Position numbers and translations under genes: made by a program. Below, piece by piece: positions 9,877 through 20,522 of a DNA stretch of 61,601 bases; position 1 is the first letter of the stretch; each line of letters begins with the position of its first letter. This stretch comes from Diphasiastrum complanatum (taxonomy: Eukaryota > Streptophyta > Lycopodiopsida > Lycopodiales > Lycopodiaceae). The stretch covers positions 24,488,357 to 24,549,957 of the forward strand of contig CM055113.1 of the NCBI GenBank assembly GCA_029204225.1. The letters are read 5' to 3'. A model generated the notes under the pieces. That model did not search any database and was not told the DNA's origin. It worked only from the letters and a program-made list of their open reading frames with translations.

Positions 9877-11256
9877 TTAACTTGCTAGTTTTACAACACT
9901 ACTTTGTTCCAACTTAAGAATGATCTCCATCATCAGAATAGATCTCTTCTCAAGGATCCTAATATGTACAAAATAGGACACAACATAATTGATATAGATA
10001 ATAGTGTCCATATAGGATGCTTCACTATTTCTTACATCAATTTTACATAGAATCATAAAAATGGTACATGTAAAAGAACATAGAATCTCAATTAATGAAT
10101 TCCTCCATGTATCCATCTCTGGTTTCTCTGTAAAATAGCAGCAAACAAGTTGTAAATGAAAGTGATCAACAAGTGTTTGCATGCCTCCTCCACATTTCAC
10201 TATACATATAGTGAATGCAACATGTATCTCCATGAATGAACTTCCATCACCACCTTGCCTTTGTAGATCTTCAATCCATGAAAGCCTTTGAGTGAATGAA
10301 TGCCAAAAAGATGTGTTCCCTACTCCATTTGAATGACCAAAACCTGAACTTGAAATACTTGAAGTACCTCCACAAGATTTGCACACAACGCTTGATCCTA
10401 CAATGTCAACAAGTTGCCAATTTGCCAACACTAGAATACTAGATCTTGAACTTTGTTCAAAAGAAAACATATTGACCACTTCAATACCTTTCAAGATCTG
10501 AATGAATTCATGTACTTGATCATACAAACCAGCAATGATAACTATTCCATCTCCAAGATCCAAAGGATGCAAAACTATGGAACTAGTTTTATTGAAATTT
10601 GACAATTTCAACACATTGACATAACAATGTTCATACATGAGATTAGGCAAGTGAGGTAGAGTAAGAAGACACTTCCTTGCAGCTCCAAAGACCTTACTTG
10701 AACCTTCAAGAACCTGTAAAAACAGATCCAAAATGCCTTGACCATTTGTCTCTTCTTTGATGCTTTTCACTAGCTTCGAATTGCCACTTGTCTCTTGGTG
10801 TTGATGAAGCAATCCAAGATCAACCTCTTGATCTTCCAATAAGACATCAAAGATCTTGCATATGTGAACATCTTCAGATCTGAAACTCTGAAGATACTCC
10901 CTCTCAAACACATGATTAAGATCCCACAAGATCTCATCAATGCTCAAATTTGACCCTTCACTATAGTTAGTGAAAACAATGCCACCATCATAAACCAAAA
11001 GATAGATTCCAACATTTCCATTTAACATGAAGTAGAGTAGGTGAAGATGAGTATCAAACCTAATCAAAACAGCCCTCTTGAGTTCATAACAAACCTCAAT
11101 AAGCTCACCAATGATATCTCCCTTGCCTTGAAGAAGTTGCCACTTGAGTTGCTCCATGTAGTCTTCTTCAACCAACCTTTTGCCATCTTGACCATGAATG
11201 AACAATCCACCACAATCATAGAATGCTTTGAGTTGATGAAGAGATGTTAGATCCAT
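9877..11256 (-). CDS. ORF2 of element 3: unknown 459-residue protein
   Basis: An intact 459-codon frame starts at ATG 11256, only one codon (AGC) after the UAA that ends the gag-like ORF and in the same frame. It stops at 9877, just before the purine tract and 3' LTR. It has no DSG protease, HHCC/DDE integrase, YVDD RT or RNase H motif, and I do not recognise the protein. From about residue 139 to the end it is clearly related to the unexplained segment at 21766-22650 in element 4. Shared words are QEVDL, LVKSIK, DLFLQ and CKIDVRNSEAS, and 34 consecutive bases are identical (10015-10048 and 21893-21926). A Ser/Gly-rich stretch with a CKSCGG lies near residue 295, and the C-terminus is hydrophobic and Ile-rich. 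It could be a captured host sequence, a much-altered pol remnant or a new accessory protein. No function is assigned. Confidence 0.7.
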   Translation of the reverse strand: MDLTSLHQLKAFYDCGGLFIHGQDGKRLVEEDYMEQLKWQLLQGKGDIIGELIEVCYELKRAVLIRFDTHLHLLYFMLNGNVGIYLLVYDGGIVFTNYSEGSNLSIDEILWDLNHVFEREYLQSFRSEDVHICKIFDVLLEDQEVDLGLLHQHQETSGNSKLVKSIKEETNGQGILDLFLQVLEGSSKVFGAARKCLLTLPHLPNLMYEHCYVNVLKLSNFNKTSSIVLHPLDLGDGIVIIAGLYDQVHEFIQILKGIEVVNMFSFEQSSRSSILVLANWQLVDIVGSSVVCKSCGGTSSISSSGFGHSNGVGNTSFWHSFTQRLSWIEDLQRQGGDGSSFMEIHVAFTICIVKCGGGMQTLVDHFHLQLVCCYFTEKPEMDTWRNSLIEILCSFTCTIFMILCKIDVRNSEASYMDTIIYINYVVSYFVHIRILEKRSILMMEIILKLEQSSVVKLAS

Positions 11257-11259
11257 GCT

Positions 11260-12969
11260 TTAGATCTTCCCAAGAACCACTCTTCCATTGCCCTTTCCTT
11301 CACAAGACTCCCTCTTAATGCTAGCACCACAAAAGTTAGAAACCTCCCTCTTGATAGTTGCACCATAAGAAGTAGAAGACTCTTGAATATTAGAAGCCAA
11401 GAAAAGAATCCTTAGTACCTTCAACATAAGAGTGATTGAAGTACTCTCTCTTTTCAAACATGAACTTCTACTCAATGATTTAGGTAATGAGTCATATGAT
11501 AATGATTCTTCCTCACTATCGTTCATAAAAACATCATTCAAAGTACATCCTACTTTGAACACTTCACATACTTCTCTTCCTTTTGACTTGTGATCTCCCT
11601 CACCAAGTCTCATGATAGAAACCTTTGATCTACTCTTTTTATGAAGAAATGTGACACCACTTGTTGCACAAATGACTTTATCACAAAAAGATGTAAAAGA
11701 ACCATTTCCTTCAAGCATGCTCAAAGCACCATCATCTTTTCCCACATGATTACATACATCAATATGAAAAGAATTAGAAGAACAACCATCTTCTTGCAAA
11801 GAATGACACTTAGCATCTCCATCTTTTTCCATATGAACAAACAAGTCATTAGCAACAATCACTTCCAAAGAAGAATCTTCATCAACTCCATTGATGAAGT
11901 TAGCTCCTTCCTTACCTTTTCCATTTTTGCACTTGCCATCTAGCACCATTGAAGAACCAACAAGCCTTGGAAGTCCATGAGTAGAAGAGTACAAACATGA
12001 TGCTAATTTAGCTCCACATGACTCCATATGACTAGTAGGTAACACTAGTGCATCTTCAAGATCCAATGGATCCAAAAAATTGACCATAGATTCACCAAAG
12101 CTTGCCAAGTTAGCACAACAATTATCATCTCCAAGAAGTACATTAGATCTCAACCTAGATCTAGCATTTTGTTTCTTATGGCATTCATTTGCAAAATGTC
12201 CTTTTATCCCACAATAAAAGCACTTGAACTTTGACTTATTGTTCTTAGTAGAAGAGGAAGAGGAAGAGTGATCATCATGATCAAAGTTACCACCTTTGGA
12301 CCATTTCCCTTTGCCTTTACCTTTGCCCTTGAATTTGCCTTTTGTGAAGAAAGCCTCTTCACCTCCACCTTGCAAGGATGCACCATCAAGCTTTGATTGC
12401 AACCTATGTTCTTCAGCCAATAAGATTTCTTGCAAGTCAACCACACTTGGCAAGACTCTTTGAATGGCAAAACTTTGCACAAGGTTAGCATGTTCATTTA
12501 GCAAACCATTCAACATAACTTGGACTATTTCACCATCTTTTATGTTCTCATCAATGCATGCTAAATCATCACTTAGGGACTTAACTCTGAAGATAAATGC
12601 ATGAGCACTTTCACCCTCTCTTTGCCTACTAGAAAATATTTGTCTCCTTAGGGTCAATACCCTAGATGTGGACTTTGATTCAAAGAGCTTCTTTAAGGCA
12701 TTCCATGCCTCACTTGCACTTTGACACTTTCCAACTTCCTTGAGAAGTTCATTTGTAACATTCATTTTAATGATATGAAGAGCCCTTTTGGCCTTCTTAT
12801 CAAACCTTTGTTGCTCTTGAAGTGTGAGAGGTCTCTCTTCAATTTCTGCAACTATGTCCATGAGTTCATTCAACTCAAGTAAGGACTCCATCCTCACTTT
12901 CCAAGTAGAGTAGTTTGATGAACTCAACCTTTCACTAGACTCTAGCATGATCCCACCATTGGAAGCCAT
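11260..12969 (-). CDS. Gag-like protein of element 3 with long C-terminal extension
   Basis: The 569-codon frame starts at ATG 12969. Residues 1 to about 200 are a typical Copia gag (SSNYSTWKVRMESLL; KMNVTNELLKEVGKC; LTLRRQIFS). A Lys/Gly-rich KGKGKGKGK linker follows, and then an intact CCHC zinc knuckle, CFYCGIKGHFANEC, at about residues 250-263 for RNA binding in the particle. In autonomous relatives the protease DSGASSH motif would come next. Here about 305 residues of unrecognised, Ser/Asp/Glu-rich sequence follow instead, with a local internal repeat near the end (YGATIKREVSNF / CGASIKRESCEG). The frame ends with UAA at 11260-11262, and ORF2 continues in frame after it. The gag part resembles that of element 4 (shared VTNELLKEVGKC, ESKSTSRVLTLRRQIFS). 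Confidence 0.85.
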   Translation of the reverse strand: MASNGGIMLESSERLSSSNYSTWKVRMESLLELNELMDIVAEIEERPLTLQEQQRFDKKAKRALHIIKMNVTNELLKEVGKCQSASEAWNALKKLFESKSTSRVLTLRRQIFSSRQREGESAHAFIFRVKSLSDDLACIDENIKDGEIVQVMLNGLLNEHANLVQSFAIQRVLPSVVDLQEILLAEEHRLQSKLDGASLQGGGEEAFFTKGKFKGKGKGKGKWSKGGNFDHDDHSSSSSSTKNNKSKFKCFYCGIKGHFANECHKKQNARSRLRSNVLLGDDNCCANLASFGESMVNFLDPLDLEDALVLPTSHMESCGAKLASCLYSSTHGLPRLVGSSMVLDGKCKNGKGKEGANFINGVDEDSSLEVIVANDLFVHMEKDGDAKCHSLQEDGCSSNSFHIDVCNHVGKDDGALSMLEGNGSFTSFCDKVICATSGVTFLHKKSRSKVSIMRLGEGDHKSKGREVCEVFKVGCTLNDVFMNDSEEESLSYDSLPKSLSRSSCLKRESTSITLMLKVLRILFLASNIQESSTSYGATIKREVSNFCGASIKRESCEGKGNGRVVLGKI

Positions 12970-14127
12970 GATTCTAATGTTTCTTCAACTTTTAGGTTTT
13001 GTCCTAAAGCACTTAGCACTCACTTTTCTCTCAACAAATGATAGATAAAGAGATCTATGAAGATTTAGGACCCTAAAACACTTCTATCTTGAACCTAGAT
13101 GGTTTCCAAGCATAGAAAGGAAGATTGAAACACATGCAACACTTTGCACACACTAAGAATGGATTACAAAATCAAACCAACCTGAACACACTCTTGCTTA
13201 AGCTCTCAAACTTTCCAGCAAGTGACCAAATCAAGTTATGGTGTGAAGAGTTACTTGCATTCTTAGAAAATACCCAAAACTAGGATGCCAAGATTACCTA
13301 GTAATGAACAAACTTGATCAACATATGATCAACACACTAAGATATTGATTCAACCTGTAAAACCACATGTAAACCACACTTCTAAAAGTTTATAAACTCC
13401 AGAAAGTGATAAATACAAGATTTAGAGGTGAATGAATGAGCACACTTAGTGAATCACAAGACTAGCTTCACTATCTTGTCAAATCTTGGTGTTTAGATGT
13501 AGATCTAAGATCACTTCACATGAGAATGTTCCTCAACCTGTTAAGAACCTGAAAACACACTTGCATAATGGTTAACACCTTCCAGCAAATGCTCCAATCA
13601 AATTACATAAGGAGAGTTACTTACATGCTCAACAAAGTACACCAAAAATTATGCCAAAATTGATGACAATCTTTACAATATGCTCTTCACAATGGAGCTT
13701 GCAATATGTTCACCCAAAAAGGGGATCTTTCATCCAAATGGGAGCTTTGCTCAGCCTTTAGGAGAATTACAACTCACTCAAAAGAGCATTTGTCATCCAC
13801 TTAAGGAGAAGTTTCATCCACTTAAGGAGAGTGTTCATCCAAGAATGGAGATTGTCAACAATAGGATTGAAAAGAACATTGTTAGTATTGAATATGCACA
13901 AGCCTCACAATCACAAATGATTAGGTGTTATGATCTGATCCAAAATAGTTTCTTTTCAGCCTCTGATCTTCAATAGACCTGAAATATGCTTTTGATCCAC
14001 AAGTTCAACTCACAAAACAAAGGTTAGTAAGATTTGATCAACAAAGCAATGCAAAATCATGCTAGAACTTGATCAAACATCCAAATATCACCAAAAATGG
14101 AATACTTACTGTAAATAGAAGCCAACC
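12970..14127 (-). other. Leader of element 3
   Basis: About 1.16 kb of non-coding leader between primer site and gag. Two diverged copies of a roughly 120-base block are visible near 13170-13330 and 13530-13680 (shared features: ACACTTGC/ACTCTTGC, CTTTCCAGCAA/CTTCCAGCAA, GAGTTACTT). An open frame on the opposite strand at 13680-13976 lies inside it and has no protein signature. Confidence 0.55.
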
Positions 14128-14140
14128 AGCTCTGATACCA
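14128..14140 (-). other. Primer-binding site of element 3
   Basis: On the minus strand the sequence reads TGGTATCAGAGCT immediately after the TTTTCACA..CA end of the 5' LTR, a near-perfect match to the plant Copia initiator-Met tRNA site. Confidence 0.9.
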
Positions 14141-14787
14141 TGTGAAAAATACAGATCCTAAGTGGATCTAAACTCCAAGATCATTGGCTTGAATGCTTGC
14201 ACTCCAAACTACATAAGCTAGGAATTGGCAACACATTCTATGCTACCTAGAATGCAAAGAACTTGATCAAAAAGCATTTATCACAAATGGAAACTTCCAT
14301 AAACATCAAGTGCGGCCCAAAATAGCATTATACAGTCCATAATACATCAGCCTACCACTTTTGGAAAGCACCTAAGATCATACACACAAAGCTTGAACTC
14401 AATCACTACACAATGCCAACAATGGAAGGAGAACCCAATAGAAAAATCTCTCATTAAGCAAATGAATACAATGGATCTGCTCCAACCTGTTTCTCCACGG
14501 TCTACCTGCTATATATAGCTGAGAGAGATGACTCTCTCTCCTCTCTCTAGACCCTCCTTACCTAAAATATGCCCTATATAGGTAAAATTGGCATATATGT
14601 CCAAAATACATGAAAATGGACTCATTTCGAAGGTCTTGAAGTTTGACACTTCTTCATACTGAAAAAATACACTTACTAAAAATATCTAGACCTGTTTCAC
14701 ACGTGTGAAAAGTCAGATCCTAAACTATGTGCCATTTTTAGCAATTTTGGCCTAAAACTAGACAAGGAAATGTTGACAATTTTCACA
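14141..14787 (-). repeat. 5' LTR of element 3
   Basis: 647 bases. On the minus strand it begins TGTGAAAATTGTC and ends at the primer site. The TATATATA box near 14510-14518 is about 275 bases from its 5' end. CACACGTGTG lies at 14698-14707, upstream of the TATA box and so in U3. Confidence 0.93.
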
Positions 14788-14792
14788 GGTGT
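14788..14792. repeat. Target-site duplication GGTGT (right)
   Basis: Matches 9212-9216 exactly and directly abuts the LTR end. Confidence 0.9.
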
Positions 14793-16054
<1,262 letters not shown>

Positions 16055-16067
16055 AGCTCTAATACCA
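16055..16067 (-). other. Primer-binding site of the Gypsy element
   Basis: The minus strand reads TGGTATTAGAGCT one base after the CTTTACA end of the LTR at 16069. A methionine-tRNA-type primer site in this position fixes the element's orientation and its 5' end. Confidence 0.75.
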
Positions 16068-16068
16068 A

Positions 16069-16391
16069 TGTAAAGACCACTAGGGAAAACCCCTAAGATG
16101 AGGATAGGAAAACACAAGAGAGACTGAGGAGCAAAACCACCCAGCCAAACCTAGATCCCTCCTGGAGAATCCTCCTAGATCTAGCCCCCAATCCATGCCA
16201 TGTGATAGTAAGAGGAGAAGAGCTCAACAAGTAACCTAGACCAAGTCGTCGATGGAATAATCACTACCTCAATATATGGAGAGTAGGATCCTATGCATGA
16301 GCACATGCAATCCCTATGTAGGTCAACTATAAATAGGTTACAGCTCTACATGCATACCTCCTGCCTATATCAGTCACATGTACATGCACTA
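16069..16391 (-). mobile_element. Gypsy 5' LTR, truncated
   Basis: 323 bases match 6615-6935 closely and then stop. A complete LTR would run about 170 bases further. At 16392 the sequence changes to a plus-strand Copia RT, so the 5' part of this LTR has been removed by a deletion or recombination, and no target duplication can be checked. Confidence 0.75.
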
Positions 16392-17660
16392 CTAATCATT
16401 GCACTTGCATCACATTTTGGATGGATTCTATGTCAAATGGATGTCTCTAATGCTTTCTTGAATGGTTTTTTGGAAGAGGATATCTATATGGAGCAGCCAC
16501 AAGGGTTCATCAAGCATGGAATGGAGAACAAAGTATGCCATCTCCAAAGAAGCATCTATGGCTTGAAGCAAGCCTCGAGATCTTGGAATTCAAGACTACA
16601 TTGCTATCTTATTTCACTTTCTTTTGTTCAAAGTGAATATGATCCCACTCTTTACATTAAGTTTGATGATGTTGGTATTGTACTTTTACTCATTTATCTA
16701 GATGACATCATCATTAGTGGAAATAGTGTTGATGGTATTGAAAAAATCAAGATAGATCTATCCTTAGAGTTCAAGATGGTAGATCTAGGGTGTCTTCACT
16801 TCATCTTAGGCATAGAAGTACTTAGAGGGTCTGATTTTATCTTTATAAGTCAAGTAAACTATGCTCAAAGTCTTTTGAAGAAGTTTAAGATGGAAGTATG
16901 CAAAAGTGTTGACACACCAATGGAGCAAGATGTAAAAGTGCCAAATGAAGATGATGAAAGATCCTTCATGGACATCACTTTGTTTAGGCAACTTATAGGT
17001 TCCTTAATGTGGATCACTATAACTAGACCAGATCTTAGCTTTAGTGTATGTAGGTTGAGCCAATCCATGCAAAATCCATTGAATATCCATTGGAAAAAGG
17101 CTAAGAGGATTCTAAGATACATCTCGGGTACATTGGATTTTGGGATTCTATATAGAGGAGATGTGATTAACCTTCATGCATTTAGTGATTCAGATTTTGC
17201 AGGGGACAAGAGGGATAGGAAATCAACAAGTGCCTATTCAACTTTCATAGGAGAAGGTGTGGTTTCATGGCTTTCAAAAAAGCAAGAAACTATATCTCTA
17301 TCTTCAACCGAGGCCGAGTACAAAGCTTTGACAACCACTACAAAGGAGGTACTTTGGATCAAGAGATTATTGGTGGAACTAAAGATCATGGATTCAGAGG
17401 AGGCACCAATAATCTACAATGACAATATATCAGCCCAACACCTTGCATCTAACCCAATCTTCCATGCAAGATCTAAGCACATTGAGATATGCCATCACTT
17501 TGTGAGAGAAATGGTGCAAGCCAAGGAGATTGCTTTGGAGCATGTTCCAAGCAATGAATGTGTAGCTGATCTACTTACTAAACCACTTCAAAAGACACCT
17601 TTTATGAAGTTCAGATCATCACTTGGAGTGATTAGTAAAGCAATGATTGAACCAAGCTAG
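16392..17660 (+). pseudogene. Copia RT (C-part) and RNase H, 5'-truncated
   Basis: The Copia frame enters at ALASHFGWILCQMDVSNAFL, in the middle of RT, and runs uninterrupted to TAG at 17658-17660. Visible motifs are NAFLNGFLEEDIYMEQPQGF, the catalytic box as IYLDDIIIS (YLDD in place of YVDD), the RNase H motifs SDSDFAGDKRDRKSTSAY and ISLSSTEAEYKAL, and the C-terminal DLLTKPLQKTPF..RSSLGV. The open frame extends upstream to 16293 through antisense LTR sequence, which is a junction artefact. It is followed by a purine tract and 3' LTR. Gag, protease, integrase and the RT N-terminus are missing here, so it is a fragment of a formerly complete element. Confidence 0.9.
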
Positions 17661-17674
17661 ATAGTGAGGAGGAG

Positions 17675-18192
17675 TGTTAAAAATTCACAATTCTAGCTTG
17701 ACTAGTTTTGGTCATATGACTTGTAAATAGTTAGATGGTCATGATGTGGCTTGTCACACGTGCCAAATAGCATAGGATTCCATTCATAAGGATGTTCTCA
17801 AGTAGACCTAAGTGTTAGAACCTTTGGAATGAGTCCAAATTATGCTTAGATACAAGGGAGAAAAAATAGGAGCTATTTTTGGTAGTTTTTGCATTGTTGA
17901 GGGATCTCCAAGATTCCAACCCTAACTTGGTAGGGATGAAAGATCCACCAAAATTAGTATTAGGGATAGGTTTAGGGCTACTCATACCTTCCCAAAACCG
18001 TGATGGATCATGTATATATAGGTGATGATATCTCACCAAAATCAATCAAGCAATTTCATGATTTTTCTCTCATAATGGTGCAATTGCTCTCTATGTTCAT
18101 AATTGTTTGAGTACTTGTGATTACTAATGATTATAGGATTGAATGTAGGTCTGGTGTACAGTACTCAGACTGTGGGAGGCTGTACTTTCACA
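17675..18192 (+). mobile_element. Copia 3' LTR (probable extent)
   Basis: GAGGAGGAG followed by TGTTAAAAATTCAC at 17675 is a polypurine tract plus LTR start, 14 bases after the pol stop. A plausible end is TTTCACA at 18192, but without a second copy the right boundary is not certain. Confidence 0.6.
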
Positions 18193-18906
18193 CGTGAAGC
18201 CTTCTTCAAGGATTTGGGCCATTTAGTGAGGTTCAAGCATAGATTTTTGATGGATTTTGATGGTTCAACTTGTGCTAATCTTATGAAATCATAATCTATT
18301 GTTTCCCTCATCATTTCAAGTGTTTTAGGATCCTTATTTGCTGTAATTTTTACACCCATGGCCCAATGAGCATGCAAGCTTAAGTGTAAATAAAATAAAA
18401 TAGACTTGGGCCTTTGAATTAAAATAAAACTAGAGGCCCAAAGTCATTTTATCGACCCTTGGATCAAGTTGGGTCCAAGATGAATGGATAGGATCAATGT
18501 AAACATTAGCCAATGGGATTTTGGGGCAAGGGCCTTTCCCATTTTATAAAAAGGCACCAATTGTACACTATTTTCATGCTTAATAGAGAGGAGGAGACTC
18601 TATCATTTTGAGAGCTCAAGCATCCTCATTTACTAATCACTCTTGCTTATGCTATTGTTATGATTGCTTGTTATTTTCATTTTCCATGCTTTTTGGTTTA
18701 TGCTAGTTAAGGTTTTTTCCATAAGCAATGAAATTGAGCATTTGAGCTAACCTCCATCTCATCTCTCTCTCTTTCTCTCTTCTCCTTCTTCTCCCTCTTC
18801 TATTCTATCCTCTCTCTTCACCCAAAATCATGATGAAGCTAGTTTAGGAAGAGTAGAGGTAGTGTGAGTAGTGTTAGACGAAAAGTAGGAAACTAACTTA
18901 AAGTAG
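18193..18906. other. Non-coding stretch with a TATA-like box
   Basis: No gene is seen. TTTTATAAAAAGGC near 18542-18555 and the A/T- and CT-rich context resemble an LTR promoter region, possibly from another element whose gag fragment follows at 18907. I could not find LTR ends. Confidence 0.3.
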
Positions 18907-19176
18907 CATCGATCTTCATCAAGAGTTAGCTGGTATTAGTGATGCTCTTAAGAACACTGGACTTGTTCAAGTAGTCCTAAATGGACTTAGAGATGAGTAT
19001 GACAACATTGTGCATACTTATGTTGTCAGAGAGGATCTTCCATCCTTGGAGACACTGCAAGGTGTTCTCATTGCTGAAGAAAGTAGGCAAGAGAACAAGA
19101 TGCTGAGGATCAACAAACTTTCATTGAAAGATGGTGGAGATGACAAAGCACTCTTTATCAGAGACAATTCAACTCC
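18907..19176 (+). pseudogene. Copia gag fragment
   Basis: About 270 bases nearly repeat 3795-4050 of element 2 (LHQELAGI.DALKNTGLVQVV; REDLPSLETLQGVLIAEESR; DKALFIRD). It covers only the end of the gag core and joins abruptly to a satellite-like tandem array. It is not functional. Confidence 0.88.
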
Positions 19177-19206
19177 AAGCTTACGCTCCGCCCGTTCCCA
19201 ACGTTG

Positions 19207-20200
19207 ACATCTCAACCGAAGCTCACCTCTTGAAATCTCAACCGGAGCTCACTCTTGAAATCTCAACCGGAGCTCACCTCTTGAAATCTCAATCGGAGCT
19301 CACTTCTTGAAATCTCAACCGGAACTCACTTCTTGAAATCTCAACCGAAGCTCACCTCTTGAAATCTCAACTGGAGCACAACTCCCATCTCAACTGGAGC
19401 TCACCCTCAGATCTCAACCGGAGCTTACCCTCATATCTCAATCGGAACTCACCGTTAGATCTCAACCGGAGCTCACCCTCAGATCTCAACCGGAGCTCAC
19501 CTCTTGAAATCTCAACCGGAACTCACCTCTTGAAATCTCAACTGGAGCTCACCTCTTGAAATATCAACTGGAGCTCACCTCTTGAAATCTCAACCGAAGC
19601 TCACCTTTTGAAATCTCAACCGGAGCTCACCTCTTGAAATCTCAACCGAAGCTCACCTCTTGAAATCTCAACTGGAGCACAGCTCCCATCTCAACCGGAG
19701 CTCACCCTCAAATCTCAACCAGAGCTCACCCTCAGATCTCAACCGGAGCTCACCCTCAGATCTCAACCGGAGCTCACCCTCAGATCTCAACTAGAGCTCA
19801 TTGTCAAATCTCAACCGACGCTCAGAGAAATCTCAACCGGAGCTCACCCTCAGATCTCAACCGGATCTCACTGTCAAATCTCAACCGACACTCAGAGAAA
19901 TCTCAACTGGAGCACCCTGCTCACAGCTCAACCGAAGCTCACGCTTCAAATCTCAACCGATGCTCAAAGAAATCTCAACCGGAGCTCACCTCTTGAAATC
20001 TCAACTGGAGCTCACCTCTTGAAATCTCAACCAGAGCTCACCTCTTGAAATCTCTACCGAAGCTCACCTCTTGAAATCTCAACCAGAGCACAACTCCCAT
20101 TTCAACCGGAGCTCACCCTCAGATCTCTACCGGAGCTCACCCTCAGATCTCAACTGACGCTCAGAGAGATTTCGACCGTAGCTCACCGTCAATTCTCAAC
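19207..20200. repeat. Tandem array of 24- and 26-bp units
   Basis: About 40 head-to-tail units, alternating between a 26-bp form (AATCTCAACCGGAGCTCACC plus TCTTGA) and a 24-bp form (GATCTCAACCGGAGCTCACC plus CTCA). A variant containing GGAGCACAACTCCCATCTC recurs near 19369, 19672 and 20086, giving a higher-order spacing of about 300-400 bases. Most units contain GAGCTC. Short ORFs through it are repeat artefacts (ISTGAHLLKSQLELTS). Confidence 0.93.
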
Positions 20201-20517
20201 CGAAGAACTCTGTTGCCTCTGCCCTCCAACTACATCACATCGCATTCCATCGAAGGTCCAACCATCGCAACAATCAAAACCATCACAATCACCCTTCATC
20301 CACACTGCACCGCAACAACCGCATTCAATCGCACTAGTTGGCACTCTCCCCACCTTACGGGCCACCTCCATCTCCATCCGCATTAACTGCAACACCCGTA
20401 TTTCCCAGTTGCAAGCTCCTTCCACCGTTGCAACCGCATGCCATCGCATTCACAGACCTTCTGCACTCTATCGTCACAACTACCCTCCCACGACATATCA
20501 TCAAAATCTTCCGCTGA
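20201..20517. other. C-rich unique sequence flanking element 4 (left)
   Basis: Rich in ACCATCGCA/CATCGCATTC-like words, with no recognised gene. It continues on the far side of element 4 at 26388-26505 with the same composition, so the two were one segment before the insertion. Confidence 0.5.
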
Positions 20518-20522
20518 CACCG
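20518..20522. repeat. Target-site duplication CACCG (left)
   Basis: CACCG precedes the TGTGAAAG end and is repeated at 26383-26387 after the CTTTCACA end. Confidence 0.9.

Larger units (their letters stand above)
9217..14787 (-). mobile_element. Full-length non-autonomous Copia-type element (element 3)
   Basis: A 5571-base element with 647-base LTRs (9217-9863 and 14141-14787) whose inverted ends are TGTGAAAA/TTTTCACA. It has a minus-strand primer site at 14128-14140, a purine tract beside the left LTR and a perfect GGTGT target duplication. By eye the two LTRs differ at only about two positions (near 9580/14503 and 9760/14684), which indicates a recent insertion. It encodes a gag-like ORF (12969 to 11260) and a second ORF (11256 to 9877) of unknown type. 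Protease, integrase, RT and RNase H are all absent, so it would depend on enzymes supplied in trans. It sits inside a Gypsy element of the same orientation. Confidence 0.92.

Noticed and set aside
13680-13976. 98-codon plus-strand ORF with HPLKE repeats
   Set aside because: It lies antisense in the leader of element 3, where the local repetition is nucleotide-level; no family signature or start context.
16293-16391. N-terminal extension of the RT frame at 16.3 kb
   Set aside because: This part is antisense Gypsy LTR and is merely open; the Copia protein begins at the junction.
19207-20200. Regular repeats suggesting a CRISPR array
   Set aside because: Units are contiguous with no unique spacers, and the context is a eukaryotic transposon-rich region; it is a tandem repeat.
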